64,000 bases of DNA. Source: Zizania palustris. Its lineage: Eukaryota; Streptophyta; Magnoliopsida; Poales; Poaceae. The notes beneath the pieces were generated by a model, which ran no database searches, had not been told where the DNA came from, and saw only the letters and a list, made by a program, of their open reading frames with translations. The stretch is from positions 46,087,457-46,151,456 of the forward strand of contig JAAALK010000286.1 of assembly GCA_019279435.1 (NCBI GenBank). Direction: 5' to 3'. This document shows positions 1 through 11,416 of the stretch, piece by piece. Every line of letters starts with the position of its first letter. Position 1 is the stretch's first letter. A program made the position numbers and the translations under genes.

Positions 1-542
1 TCTTGAAACTGTTAGTAATTCCAGTTCATTTCAGTGTCCTGTCAGTGTTGCTTCAAGTTTCATGCCTCGGTTCATGCAGTGGTTTAGATCAATTTTCTGC
101 TTTGTGATGTGGTTCATGGTGTTCAGGAAGCATGGTTTGCATGCATGCGTGTTCATGGTGTTAGTGGCTATGATTGTGATGTGGTTTTTTACTTATATGC
201 AATTCAGAGTCAAAAAATGTAGTGTTTCTTATGCAACACAAAAGTTCTTGTTGTCTGGGATCACCGATTGCGTGAGTTCAAGTGTTTGAGTGCAACAGAA
301 ACATCATGGTAACAAGCACGTGTTCAGGCTGAAAAGGCAACCATCAGTAACATGACTAAGCAACAAAAGCAACCATCGGTAACATGACTAAGCAACAAAG
401 GCATTTATACCTGTTAGTGTGTCTATATGAAAGCACAATAGATCCAATAGAGTTTGAGTTTAGACTTGCATTAGCTATTTTGTTGTTTTCTTTTCCAGGA
501 TGTATTCACCAGGTCGTTATGTCAATTATCTACAGGTTCATC
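1..542. other. Flank of Harbinger pseudogene
   Basis: No coding region is supported here. The stretch is AT-rich and ends in a short tandem duplication: a 32-bp unit at 337-368 is repeated at 369-400 with two differences. It lies directly upstream of a dead PIF/Harbinger transposase and may be the 5' part of the same element. No terminal inverted repeat was recognised. Confidence 0.4.
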
Positions 543-1870
543 ATGTCCAACCAATCTGATGACTCTCTTGATGAGATTAGCAATATAGATTCAATGGACA
601 TGTATCCAATGGATGAGGTGAGCAGTATATTGAGTGATATTGCTGATGAAGTGGTTATAGAATTAAAATCCCAGGTTGAAGTTGTACAGGACATGAGACC
701 TACTAGGCAAAGTAGTATAAGGAGGTATGTAGACAGGCGCTATGCAGAATCTGAACAAAGTTTGATGGATGATTACTTTGTAGCAGATCCGGTATACAAT
801 GAGACAATCTTTCGTAGAAGATTTAGGATGAGAAGGTCCATGTTCTTACAAATTGTTCAAGTCCTTGGTGAGTGGGATAAATATTTTACTCTGAGAAAAG
901 ATGCTCTTAACCGTTCAGGGATAAAAAATGCACAGCAGCTATTCGTCAATTAGGAAATGGCAGTCCTGTAGATCAACTTGATGAGTACCTAAAGATTGGA
1001 GAAAGTAATGCAGTTGAGTGCTTGAAGATGTTTGTCAAAGGTGTGATTGAGGTGTTTGGTGAAAAGTATCTACGGTGATCTATCACAGAAGATGTTGAAC
1101 GCTTAGTGCAGATTGGTGAACGTCGTGGGTTCCTTGGTATGTTAGGGAGTATTGACTGCATGCATTGGCATTGGGAAAAATGTCATGTTGCATGAAAAGG
1201 CATGTACACCCATGGTGATCAAGGAGTTCCTACTGTCATTCTAGAAGCTGTAGCTTCACATGATCGTTGGATATGACATTCCTTTTTCGGTGTTGCTGGA
1301 TCCAACAATGATATCAATGTACTTAATGAATCACCTCTATTTATCCAACAACTAAGAGGGGAAGGTCCTCAAGTGGAGTACCATATCAATGGAAGGCAAT
1401 ATAACAATGACTACTATCTAGAAGACAGTATATATCCAGAGTGGGCTGCTTTTGTTAAGTCAATACGTCATCCACAATTAGAAAAGCATAAATTATTTGC
1501 ACAACATCAAGAAGGAGCAAGGGAGGATGTTGAATGTGCTTTTGGCATTTTGCAATCTCGCTTTAGTATTCTAAAACGACATGCACGTCTATTTGATCAA
1601 GGGGATCTTGAGAATATCATGCTAGCTTGTATCATCCTTCACAACATGGTAATCGAAGATGAGAAAGACATTGAACATATTCCTCTTGATTTGAATGAGA
1701 CACCAGGCATAACATCTATACAAGAAGCTGTAATCATGTCGGAAGAACCTAACTATTTGATGGAACAATTGATAGAAAGAAATACCATTATTCGTGACCG
1801 TAGTACTCATAGACAACTTCAAGCATATTTGGTTGAACATATATGGCAGAAGTTTGGGAATTCCCTTTAA
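543..1870 (+). pseudogene. PIF/Harbinger transposase pseudogene
   Basis: This is a remnant of a PIF/Harbinger DDE transposase (the ALP1-like nuclease family of plants), which cuts and inserts Harbinger and Tourist elements. An acidic N-terminal part is followed by a segment with FRRRFRMRRSMFLQIV (about 804-860), the block before the catalytic core in this family. Parts of all three catalytic regions can be seen in different frames: GSIDCMHW (about 1147-1170), NDINVLNES (about 1307-1333) and EDVECAFGILQSRF (about 1522-1563). The frame breaks near 950, where about seven codons seem lost, and in-frame TGA stops occur near 1076, 1192 and 1274, two of them at former tryptophan codons. It cannot make an active enzyme. 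Homology is clear from the motifs; element ends were not found. Confidence 0.88.
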
Positions 1871-2548
1871 TTAGTTCATTGGCATATTCTTGTTGTTATG
1901 ATTTCTCTTTTCTAGAACTTATACAATATTCTGTTATTAATTTACTATGATTTTCTTTTTCAAATCGGATTCACCTAGTTTGGTGTTGATGTGCCTGTGA
2001 AGCTGGAGAAGTCATCGATTTAGTGCTCTTGTGTTACTTGTGCCTCCTACAATGTTATCAGGGCATGAGACAATTTGGTTCTGTTTATTTTAGTGTTGTG
2101 GTGCAGTTGTATGAGAGTGGCTCCGTTTTCTAAAGATAATTGAGGTATGTTAATCTAGTATGTTGAATATTAAATTTATGTCTTCATATTTTTTAATGTC
2201 AATCTTTTTGCAGATCACACCATGCAATTTTTAGTGTTATTGTGCACCTGGATGCTCCATGAATAGTTGTCTCTTGCAATGTTGTTGGAGTAACAGTTTG
2301 GATCTTGTATTTATCTCTCTGAAATTATAGTCTGTGATGTCTGAAATTATCAGAACATATCTATGAATACTGACTTTGTTTCAGCATGTATATCTTGAAG
2401 TTGATGTTAAGTGTTAACCTGATTTTGTTATCTCTAAATGTTTTGGTATCTATCCACCAGCTATGTATACTCTTTTTCAGTTTGTATCTGTCAGCCATGT
2501 TCACGAATAAATAAGCAATTTGCCGAAATATGCATGCTGATCTTGTGC
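1871..2548. other. Non-coding, AT-rich
   Basis: AT-rich sequence downstream of the transposase remnant. It may be the 3' non-coding part of that Harbinger element. I see no gene, inverted end or RNA in it. Confidence 0.4.
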
Positions 2549-2551
2549 TAA

Positions 2552-3092
2552 GGGCATCTCCATCCATCTCCCTATACTCCTCCTTACTCTATTTTCTAGG
2601 AAGTATACCCCAAAATTTATCTCCAACCAACTCTCTATCTTCCTCCCTGCTCTATTTTCCTCTCTATTCTTCCTGATGAGCTCCTCAGATGTAGCAAGCC
2701 GAACTTCCTCTCTATCCCAACTGCCTGGTGCTTCCTACCACTAATCCTGGGGTGGCGGGATGGGAAAATCCACCAAAAGTCCCTCAAGATTTGGCTGTGC
2801 TTGGTATACTATAATTACAAGCCACCCAAACATGACTAGATTAAATTATTAAATTATAGTTACAATATACATCAGTTAAAAATTTAGCTATTTAAATATT
2901 AATCAATTATAAATTATAAATTTGGTTAATGATATTATGAAATATTAATAAAATATAGATAGATAAAATAAAGGGAGTCAAATATAGGAAGTTGGATGTA
3001 GTGTTTTAAAAAATAGAGAGAAAATCTTGATAGGGAGGTTCCTACTTTTAGTTGTAGAGAGCAAAAAAATAGGAAGTTGAATGGAGATACTC
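2552..3092. mobile_element. Tourist/Harbinger-like MITE, 541 bp
   Basis: The ends are imperfect inverted repeats: GGGCATCTCCA on the left, and TGGAGATACTC on the right, whose complement matches at 9 of 11 positions. The element is flanked by the trinucleotide TAA on both sides (2549-2551 and 3093-3095), the target duplication of the PIF/Harbinger superfamily. It has no coding capacity. Two elements at 39.1-40.2 kb have closely related ends. Confidence 0.72.
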
Positions 3093-3481
3093 TAACATTG
3101 CAAAGTACGGTTGATCTTGTGATAGTAGCAAACAGCCATAAAATCAGCCACAAAGTAATTTGCCATACATGTTTAGTAGTACATACAAATAATCATTAAT
3201 TGTTTTTGTCTATAGACACTACCTAAACACCATGGGTTGAGAAGATAGTGTCTACATGTGCATTTATTGCTCTCTCTCTCTCTCTCCTTTAGACCATAGA
3301 CATCTTGGGTTGAAACTGCCCTTTAAACAATCGAGCATGCCTTTGTACTGAGTATGTAGCTTCATTGTAGCCTAGGTCACAAGTTAGTAGATTTTGATTC
3401 CACCTCCTTGGTCGCTAAACATTCAAGCCTAGTAGATTTTTTTCCTATCTCACTAGCTGCCTAGTTCCTAGTCTACATTTA

Positions 3482-4010
3482 GCGTGTGTTTGGTTCGCTG
3501 GATATCCCTAGATGAGATAGGGTCATCCCATCCAGTCAGCTGTTTGGTTAGAGGGTGAAGGTAGATGGGATGGTCACCGAGAGGAATATTCTTTCAATAT
3601 GCTAGATAGAAAGATTTAGGAAATTTTTCTGAACGAGTTCATCCAATATTGGATGAGATGATGTGACGTCTCTTAATTGATTATTACACATTTAATTTTC
3701 CGTTTATAAATATTCAAATGATTTTTACTCCAAAATTATTTATCCAAATTATGATCTAATTATATCATTGTATTGATTATAATTTAATCTATAAAATAAG
3801 ATTTTATTTGATTATATTGTTGTTAAAAAATATATTTGATAAGTGGGTCCCACTAAATTTAACCTTATCTCATACAAGTCGTCTATATCTAACCAAATAA
3901 AAAATTGTTTTATCCCATTCATCCAACCAAACACCTCAAATGTATCATACCATCCTTAAATTCATAGATGTGATCATCCTATCCATCTTCGCCGCCAAAC
4001 CAAATGGACC
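3482..4010. mobile_element. Insertion in repeat unit, 529 bp
   Basis: Sequence present in one copy of the local tandem repeat and absent from the next copy, where 'ctacattta' at about 4332 runs straight on into 'tctatgtacttttctatactc'. It is flanked by TTTA on both sides (3478-3481, 4011-4014). The ends share a TTTGGTT core in inverted orientation (GTGTGTTTGGTTCGC on the left, AAACCAAATGGACC on the right). The interior is AT-rich and non-coding. This looks like a small non-autonomous DNA transposon; the superfamily is uncertain. Confidence 0.6.
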
Positions 4011-4636
4011 TTTATTTACGTATTTTTCTATACTCTATCTATATACTTAGTACTAGTTAACTCGTAAAAAAATGAAAAAACTTCATTGTAATTTTACAAA
4101 AGATGAAGGAGCCATGAAGCTATTTTTTCTTTGTATTATTTGATTCCACCTCTTTTGGACGCTAAACAATCAAGTAGCATGGCTTTGTAATGTGTGTTAC
4201 TGAGTGTGTGGCTTCATCACAGCCCAGGTCCCAAGCTAGTAGATTTTGATTCAACCTCCTCTGGTCGCTAAACATTCAAGCCTACTATATTTTGATTCCT
4301 ATCTCGCTAGCTATCTGCCTAGTTCCCGATCTACATTTATCTATGTACTTTTCTATACTCTATCTATATACAAAGTACTTAGTACTAGTTAATTGGTAAA
4401 TTAGTACTAGTTAATTGGTAAAGGAAAACGAAAGAACTTCATCATAATTTTACAAAAGTTAAAGGATCCATGAAGCTATTTTGTCTTTGTATTACGTGTT
4501 ACTGAGTTTAATTTGTAGATTCATCGCAGCCTATTTTACTGAGTTTAATTTGTAGCTTTATCGCAGCCAAGGTCACAAGCTGCTAGATTTTGATTCCACC
4601 TCCCCCGGACACTAAACAATAAGTATGACCTTGCTT

Positions 4637-4797
4637 ATTTTTAAGGAAAAATTACTCATATGCCATTATAATTTTTAGAAATTGTCTATATGCCACTGTC
4701 AGTGAATGTGGCGGCCCCCATATGTCAGTGACACATCGATAACATATTGGCAAACCACAAAAATTGTAATGGCACGAAAAAATTAACCCTTTTAAGG
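4637..4797. repeat. Small fold-back element
   Basis: Imperfect inverted repeat: a left arm with 'aaaattac...gccattataatttt' is mirrored by a right arm with 'aaaattgtaatggc...aattaaccc'. It has no coding capacity and is probably a MITE. The exact ends are uncertain. Confidence 0.35.
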
Positions 4798-5078
4798 ACT
4801 AAAACTTATTTATTTTTATATGGACTAAAGTTTAGTTCTTTTGTTTTGATGTAGGAACTAAACATCATTTAGTGAGGAATTCATAAATAAGGATAAAGTG
4901 TACATGATACTTTTAGTTTCTATAAATAACTTCCAAATGACTAATGGTGTTTGTTTATGATTTTAGTAACTAAATGAGACTAAACTTTACAAAAGCTGAA
5001 TGAGCGATGAAGCTTTCCTTTATTCTGTGTGTTATGAGTTTAATGTGTAGCTTCACGGTAACTTAGGTCACAAGCTAA

Positions 5079-5702
5079 GACTATTCACAATGGTGGGTTT
5101 CATAGCACTGTTTTCTTAAATGCCACATCAGCTTTACAAACAGGATAAAATACCCTCTCTTAGGCTATTCACAATGAGGGTTTCATGGGATGTTTCATGG
5201 TATTAATTACCATGCCATATCAGATTTTTTGCTTACATGACATTCAATTAATGAAAAAAAGAGAAAATGTAGTGTCATCATCATGACATAGTGCTAACCC
5301 GTTTCCAAGACAGATGAAATGAAATGAAACAACCATTGAGAGCTAAATCGTTTAATCAGAGAGAGGGTATTTCATGAGAGCTAGTTGCATTTAATTACAC
5401 TGGTTAGCCTAGGAAATAGTGAAATGAAACTCTCCACTGAGAGAGTGTATTTTATTGAGTTGTAAAGTTGACGTGGCATTCTAGGAAACAGTGTTATGAA
5501 ACCCACCATTGTGAATAGCCTTAGTGGAGAGTTTCATTTCACTATTTCCTAGGCTAACTAGTGTAATTAAATACAACTAGCTCTCATGAAATATCCTCTC
5601 TCTCTGATGAAACGATTTGACTCTCAATAGATGTTTCATTTCGTTTCATCCGTCTTCAAAACGGATTAACACTATGTCATGATGATACTACTTCCTTTAG
5701 TC
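5079..5702 (-). mobile_element. Tourist-like MITE (family A), outer copy
   Basis: Starts GACTATTCACAATGG and ends with the matching AGTC, flanked by TAA (5076-5078 and 5703-5705). Relative to the other family-A copies it lies in reverse orientation. About 100 bp near its right end is deleted. It carries a second, complete family-A copy inside it (5163-5520). Neighbouring repeat units read 'caagctagtagattttg' without interruption, which supports the insertion. Confidence 0.75.
5163..5520 (+). mobile_element. Tourist-like MITE (family A), nested copy
   Basis: A 358-bp element with inverted ends GGCTATTCACAATG and CATTGTGAATAGCC. It is flanked by TTA on both sides (5160-5162, 5521-5523) and inserted into an older member of its own family. 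Non-coding. Siblings lie at 27934, 35889 and 38471. Confidence 0.88.
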
Positions 5703-5777
5703 TAATAGATTTTGATTCCACCTCGATGTCATCCGGGCACTAAAAAATCAAGGTTGTCTCTGTACTGCGTGTTACTG

Positions 5778-6357
5778 TACTAAAAATATTTTCTTGACTT
5801 AAACCGATCGGCGCTAATCGACTTATGTGTAGGTTTAGATGCGAGAGAGTATTTTATCATATGATTGTGCTGATTTGGTAGTGATAAAAATGATAAATTA
5901 TAAAATAATTTTTAATATGATATATATTATTGTAGAATGACTTATATTTTAAAATGTAGTATATAAAATGGAGATAGTATATAACATAAAAGAGCTAAAA
6001 GTAAAAAAAATACTAGGTTTTAGTGAATGCATTAGATCACTTGATTACACGATTGCATCGATATAAGTGATTGCATGAATATTTCCAGCAATATGTTTGA
6101 AGATATACAGCGGCAAAAAATTATTTTTTCCTTTTTCACGCGGGCTCGCCGGCGGCGGCTTCTTCCTCCCTCCCTGCTCGCGCCACTACCCCCTGCCCCC
6201 CACGACCCCCACTCCCTCTGGCATCTCCCGTGTTCCGGTTCGTACGGACTGCCCTAGGGGTTCCGGGATGCCGGCCGGCGCGGGTGATCTCTCTCACGCG
6301 GGGAGCCCTTTCACAGTTTGACGCTTCGTCTCCTAGCCCTTTCCTTCCCCGGCGCTC
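5778..6357. promoter_or_regulatory. Ku80 upstream region
   Basis: AT-rich up to about 6130, then sharply GC- and C-rich to the Ku80 ATG at 6358, as is usual for a rice 5' untranslated leader. I see no convincing TATA box. The start site cannot be placed without transcript data. Confidence 0.4.
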
Positions 6358-9300
6358 ATGGCTCGCAACAAGGTACGCCCGCCTCCTCTCCCCCATCGCT
6401 CGCACCCCTGCTTCCTCCTCCTTGCCCCTTTCCCTTCCAAAAAAAGCGCTCCCTTCATCGGGTTTCTCCGCTGTCCTAGGGTTTAGCTGAAAAATAATCA
6501 GAAATCGAACCCATCCCAGTATCCCAATTGATTCTGTGTGTTTCAAAAAGGGGAAGGGAAAACTCATTTTCAGCTGCCAATATGTAATACCATTATCATT
6601 TTTGATAGTATTTTTTATTTTCCAATTAATTAATTACTGTAGGAAGCATTGGTTTTTCTATTGGATGTTGGGCCATCGATGTGTGGCGTGCTACAAGAAG
6701 TTGAGAACATCTGCTCCACGCTTGTGCATAAGAAGGCAAGCCCAAACTATTTCAACTGGCAGCCTCTTTAAGTTCCCAAACTGAAATGCTACTACCTGCA
6801 ATTCATTGCAAACAATCATTTCTTCAGTCTAATCCCATGCCTATTTTGTTTTACACTCTGCAGCTAGTATATAGTAGGAGTGATGAGATTGGTGTTGTCC
6901 TTTTTGGAACTAAAGGTATAGTCACATTACATGCAATTTTCTGACTAAACTATTGCTTGCACTGCAAATGTTCTCTATTGGCTTTTTCATTAGATACATT
7001 GATTGAGTATATGGTTAACAATGGAAATTGATAAATACATAGTTGCCTCGAGCAAGTATGTCATTAACAATGTTGAAGGATCAACACGCTAATATTTCCT
7101 ATCTCATACATCTTGTCTTGTTAAAAATTTCTTCTGAATTCACTATGTACAGTAGATCTACCTACCCACCCACCAATATTTTAATTCCTTTATTTGAGAT
7201 TGAGCACCAGCCAAGAACATTGTCTGGGTCACATCTTTGTTGCTTCTAAAAGTTACATGGCTGCTCGATTTATCTTTATTTGTACAGAAACATGCAATGA
7301 ACTTGCGAAGGAGCTTGGGGGCTATAAGCATGTGGTGGTTGCACGCGATATTAAAGTTGTTGACGAAGGAACAACACATGCTCTACAAAACCTTCCGAGA
7401 GGAACTTCCCCTGGTGACTGTATCCATTAACTGCACTAGTTGCTGATGTTTGGTTTCTGATTTATTGTTCAGTAGAAATCCATTTCTGCATTTTCCATAA
7501 CTATTACTATTAGTACACAGCTCTAATTTTGATTTTCATTTTGAAGCATTTTTTTCTTTTGTACTGATGCCTACATGTGCATGTGCTATATCATATATGT
7601 GGCATTGGAAATTAAATTAATATTTCTCAGTCCATCCATCGTGATTGAAGTGTTCACATCATGAAGAGTTCCCTCTGTTTTGATATCACCGTTCACACTC
7701 AACATTTCCAAAGATTTGACCTTGAATAGGAGTGCATGGAGAGAAGCTATTCATGTGTCTGAACCTTGATTAATGGCTCCTGTTGGGTTTCAACTCTAAC
7801 CTACCCCAACTTATTTGGGATTGAAAGACTTTGTTGTTGTTGTGTATAGCAATTCCTGCCTATGGATTTGGAATATGGCAAAAAAAAAATCCTACGGGCT
7901 TCGTCTGCATCTTTTATTGTGTTTCTTGTCTTTACGCCATATAGTTTTGTTGATTTACATCAAAATAATGATGTTTTAACTTTTAACATGGTCATGTTTT
8001 ATATTCTTGTGGAGTCCGGTCAAAATCAGATAGTGGAATACCTTGACTAAGGCAAGTTCTGGATGCTATTGTTGTTGGTTTGGATATGATGATAAGAAAA
8101 TTTGGAAATGCCAAAGGAAAACAGCGTCTCTGTCTAATCACTGATGCACAACATCCATTAAGAGACCCACCCCAAGGAACAAAAGAAGATCAGGTGAACA
8201 CTATTGCAGACCAGATGAAAAAACACGAAATCAAGATGGACTGCATTGTTTTCAGAGAATCTGGAGTTTGTCACAATGCTGTAATGGATGAAAACGACCA
8301 ATTATTATATCACTTCAGAGAGAGGTCAGTAGCAAAGGTAGTCCAGGTTGACAGCCCAACATCACTATTAGGTGCTCTCAGGACTAGAAATGTACTTCCA
8401 GTTACTGTCTTTAGGGGAGACTTGGAAGTGAGCTCTAACTTTAAAATCAAGGTGAGATATTTTTTCATAAAATATTTCATGTAATGTTTGTCAGTTAGAG
8501 AAGATTACATTTGTTCTGGTTCAGTTTGCAATTTGTTTTGATGCCTTTGTGAACAGGTGTGGGCCTATAAAAAAACATCTGAGGAGAAATTTCCCACTTT
8601 GAAGAAGTATTCTGATAAGGCTCCTGCAAGCGATAAATTTGCCTCTCATGAAGTCAAAGTGGATTATGAGTACAAAAGTGTTCTAGAACCAAATATGGTT
8701 GTTCCACCAGATCAAAGAATCAAAGGATATCTTTATGGTCCACAAGTTGTTCCTATATCATCTGCTGAATGGGAGGCTGTCAAGTTCAAACCTGAGAAAG
8801 GCGTGAAGCTTCTAGGTTTTGCAGATAGATCCAGCATATTGCGGTACTCGATATCCTTCAACTTGTTGTCTGGCATAAGACAATGTTCTTTTGGAACTTA
8901 TTGATTTGTAGTCATTAGCGTCATTTATGCATTATCATTTGTTTTCATCAACCATAAATCTAGACTTAAAGCCTATGCTGTATGCTATCATTAGTTTCTG
9001 CATTATTGTTAGCTTAAGCTGTATGTTATCATTTATCATGTTGTAAAGCCCATTGTATGAATATGTTTGGCATTGGAGATGGTCAATGGTGACTGCACGG
9101 AAACTATATATGAATGTGTCCTCTGATTTGATCAATCAATCCATAATCCTTACATGTAAAGCATATGTGTAGGTGTAGATTACAATTACATAACCCTAAT
9201 TTGTACTGGGTCAAAATTTATATTATATTCAATGAATGTCAGGGGGCTCAAATTCTAAAAGCTAATATGTTTTCCTCTTCTGAAAGTATCTCAGTTTCAA

Positions 9301-11416
9301 GTGTGTAAAGATAAAGTGCTCTAAACATATGTTATATGTACGAGTTTACCTGTAAATGACTTTGCTATATTGCAGTTTTAAGACCCAGATATTAGTAATG
9401 GTGACACATTCCTCTTTTTCTACTTCAACAGGCACCATTTTATGAAAGATGTGTTCTCCTTTGTACCGGAACCAGGAAACACAAGATCATCTGTTGCTGT
9501 TTCTGCCTTAGCTAGAGCAATGGATGAAATGAGTAAGGTTGCAATTTTACGATGTGTGTGGAGGCAAGGTCAAGGGAATGTTGCTTTGGGTGTATTGACA
9601 CCAAACATTTCATCGGTGAAAAATGTTGTATGTACTTATTCACCCATAGCTTATACTTGTAGGGTTTGATGGATGACTATGTATATGCTCAAGCAATTCT
9701 TTACTTTGCCTTGCAGCCAGATTCCTTTTACTTAAATATACTTCCATTTGCGGAGGACATCAGAGAGTTTCAGTTTCGGTCCTTCAGCAACCTGCCATCA
9801 TCATCTCGGCCTACTGAGGAACAGCAGGAAGCTGCAGATAAACTGGTGAAGATGCTAGATCTTGCACCAGCTGGAAGGGAGGAGATCCTCAAGCCTGATT
9901 TCACACCAAATCCCATGTTGGAGGTGTTATTCTTCCTGTGGAAATTGCTGTTCATCAAAATCAATTTTGATATTCTGGTAGCTTAAGCTACTTTTCACCT
10001 TTTTGTTGGAGTATGTTCCGTAAAGATTTTTGCTGGGTAGGCAAGTCTAATCGATATGTTTTCTACTGGTAGTAAATATGCTGGCTGTTTAAAAGTTTAG
10101 TTCCATATTAGTAGTCATTCAAAAGAAAAGCAAAAGGTGATCAACAGGATAGTAAGAACAGTAGGTGTCTAGGACGTTGTGGCAGTGATAAGTCAATTTA
10201 AAGATGGAGGGTTATCTGGCTAATGAAAGAACTTGAAATTTATTTATTTTTCTTTATAAGAAATCATATAAAATTCCATTGGAATCTTGTGCACGAGCTA
10301 CCTATGTTTTGGTGATCACGGAGGTGCACTTAATGTATTTAGAAGGTTTAAATCTGTATGTAATATAGTTTTTTCTTGCTTTAAATTGTACACTTGTTTT
10401 GGTGATATCATTTGACATTTTTTTACGTTTCTCTTTTGTGTATATTCTTTGTTTTGTTGACTAAGGTTCACTTGCCCCTTCCCCCTTCAGAGATTCTACA
10501 GTTTCCTTGATCTCAAGTCAAAGCAGCCAGATGCAAAGGTCCCACCAGTCGACAAATGTTTAAAGAGGATAATGGAACCTGATCCTGACGTTGTTGATTA
10601 TCAAGCACCACTAATAAAAAATTTAGGCAATTCATTCGAGCTCAAGGAGAACCCCAAGGTTGAAAAGAGTGGTATTTATGTTATTGTACTGATACAGTAA
10701 TTTCGGGGAATCGACAACTTTGCTTTGATTGATCACAGAAAAGGAAAGCACGAACACAAGACAGATTGACTTATGCTGGTGCAGATGATCAATCTAAATT
10801 ATCAAAAGAATCTTCTGCGAAGCAGATTGGGGTTATGGGCATTCTATATCCTCCAACAGAGATGGTTGGAGAGATTGGTGATCATAATCCTGTTCAGGAT
10901 TTTGAAGCCATGCTGGCACAGAGGTCTAGCCCAGCGTGGGTTCAGAAGGCAATCGACGAGATGCTGAAGTATACAACTGCTTTGTTACAGAATTCCCGTG
11001 AAGGGGATGATCACCAAAAGGCACTGGAGTGTGTTGTTGCTCTTCGTAAAGCCTGCATCATTGAACAGGTAATCTTCCCTAGGGTTATTTCCATTTGAAA
11101 CATGCTTGCTTGGTTGTAACTCTGCTCTTGTTTTCCCTTAGGAACCAAAGGAATTCAACGTATTCCTAACTGACCTCTATGAGAGATTTAGGACGGTTGA
11201 CGTTGCAACGTTTTTTCAGCTTCTTTGTTCCAAGAATGTTTCGCTTATACACAAAGAAGAAGCACCTGACAGGCATGCTGCAGAAAATTCTGTAAATATA
11301 TGGTTTCCTTTTTTTCCATTTTCGCCATTAAATTCCCCTATCTATGTGCATGCAGCGATGTGACTGAAGAGATGGCGAGAAGCTTCTACTTGAAACCTGA
11401 ACCGTCCTCTCAGTAG
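6358..11416 (+). CDS. KU80: Ku80 (Ku86) DNA-end-binding subunit
   Basis: Ku80 pairs with Ku70 to form a ring that binds broken DNA ends, starts classical non-homologous end joining and protects telomeres in the nucleus. I reconstruct 12 exons: 6358-6372, 6643-6735, 6864-6915, 7288-7419, 8057-8451, 8557-8843, 9432-9627, 9717-9923, 10491-10658, 10739-11068, 11142-11272, 11356-11416. They total 2067 bp, about 688 aa, the size expected of plant Ku80. The N-terminal von Willebrand A domain starts ALVFLLDVGPSMCG. The Ku core beta-barrel follows (RIKGYLYGPQVVPI; VALGVLTPNIS; SFYLNILPFAEDIREF), then a helical C-terminal part (MLDLAPAGREEILKPDFTPNP). A conserved basic stretch PKKRKAR begins exon 10 and may act as a nuclear signal. 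Intron 2 has a GC donor (AAG|GCAAGC). The last intron is less certain: it needs a weak GC donor, or another splice pair that keeps the frame. No stops or frameshifts interrupt the exons. Confidence 0.95.

Larger units (their letters stand above)
3290..5777. repeat. Decayed local tandem repeat, about 4 units
   Basis: A unit of roughly 300-350 bp recurs at least four times with heavy divergence. Landmarks shared by the units are 'gattttgattccacctc' (near 3390, 4141, 4231, 4585, 5709), 'ctaaacaatcaag' or close variants, 'tgtgttactgagt', and an ATTTTACAAAAG block followed by 'ccatgaagctatttt'. The units are interrupted by MITE insertions at 3482-4010 and 5079-5702, so uninterrupted units serve as empty-site references. 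No coding capacity. Confidence 0.65.
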
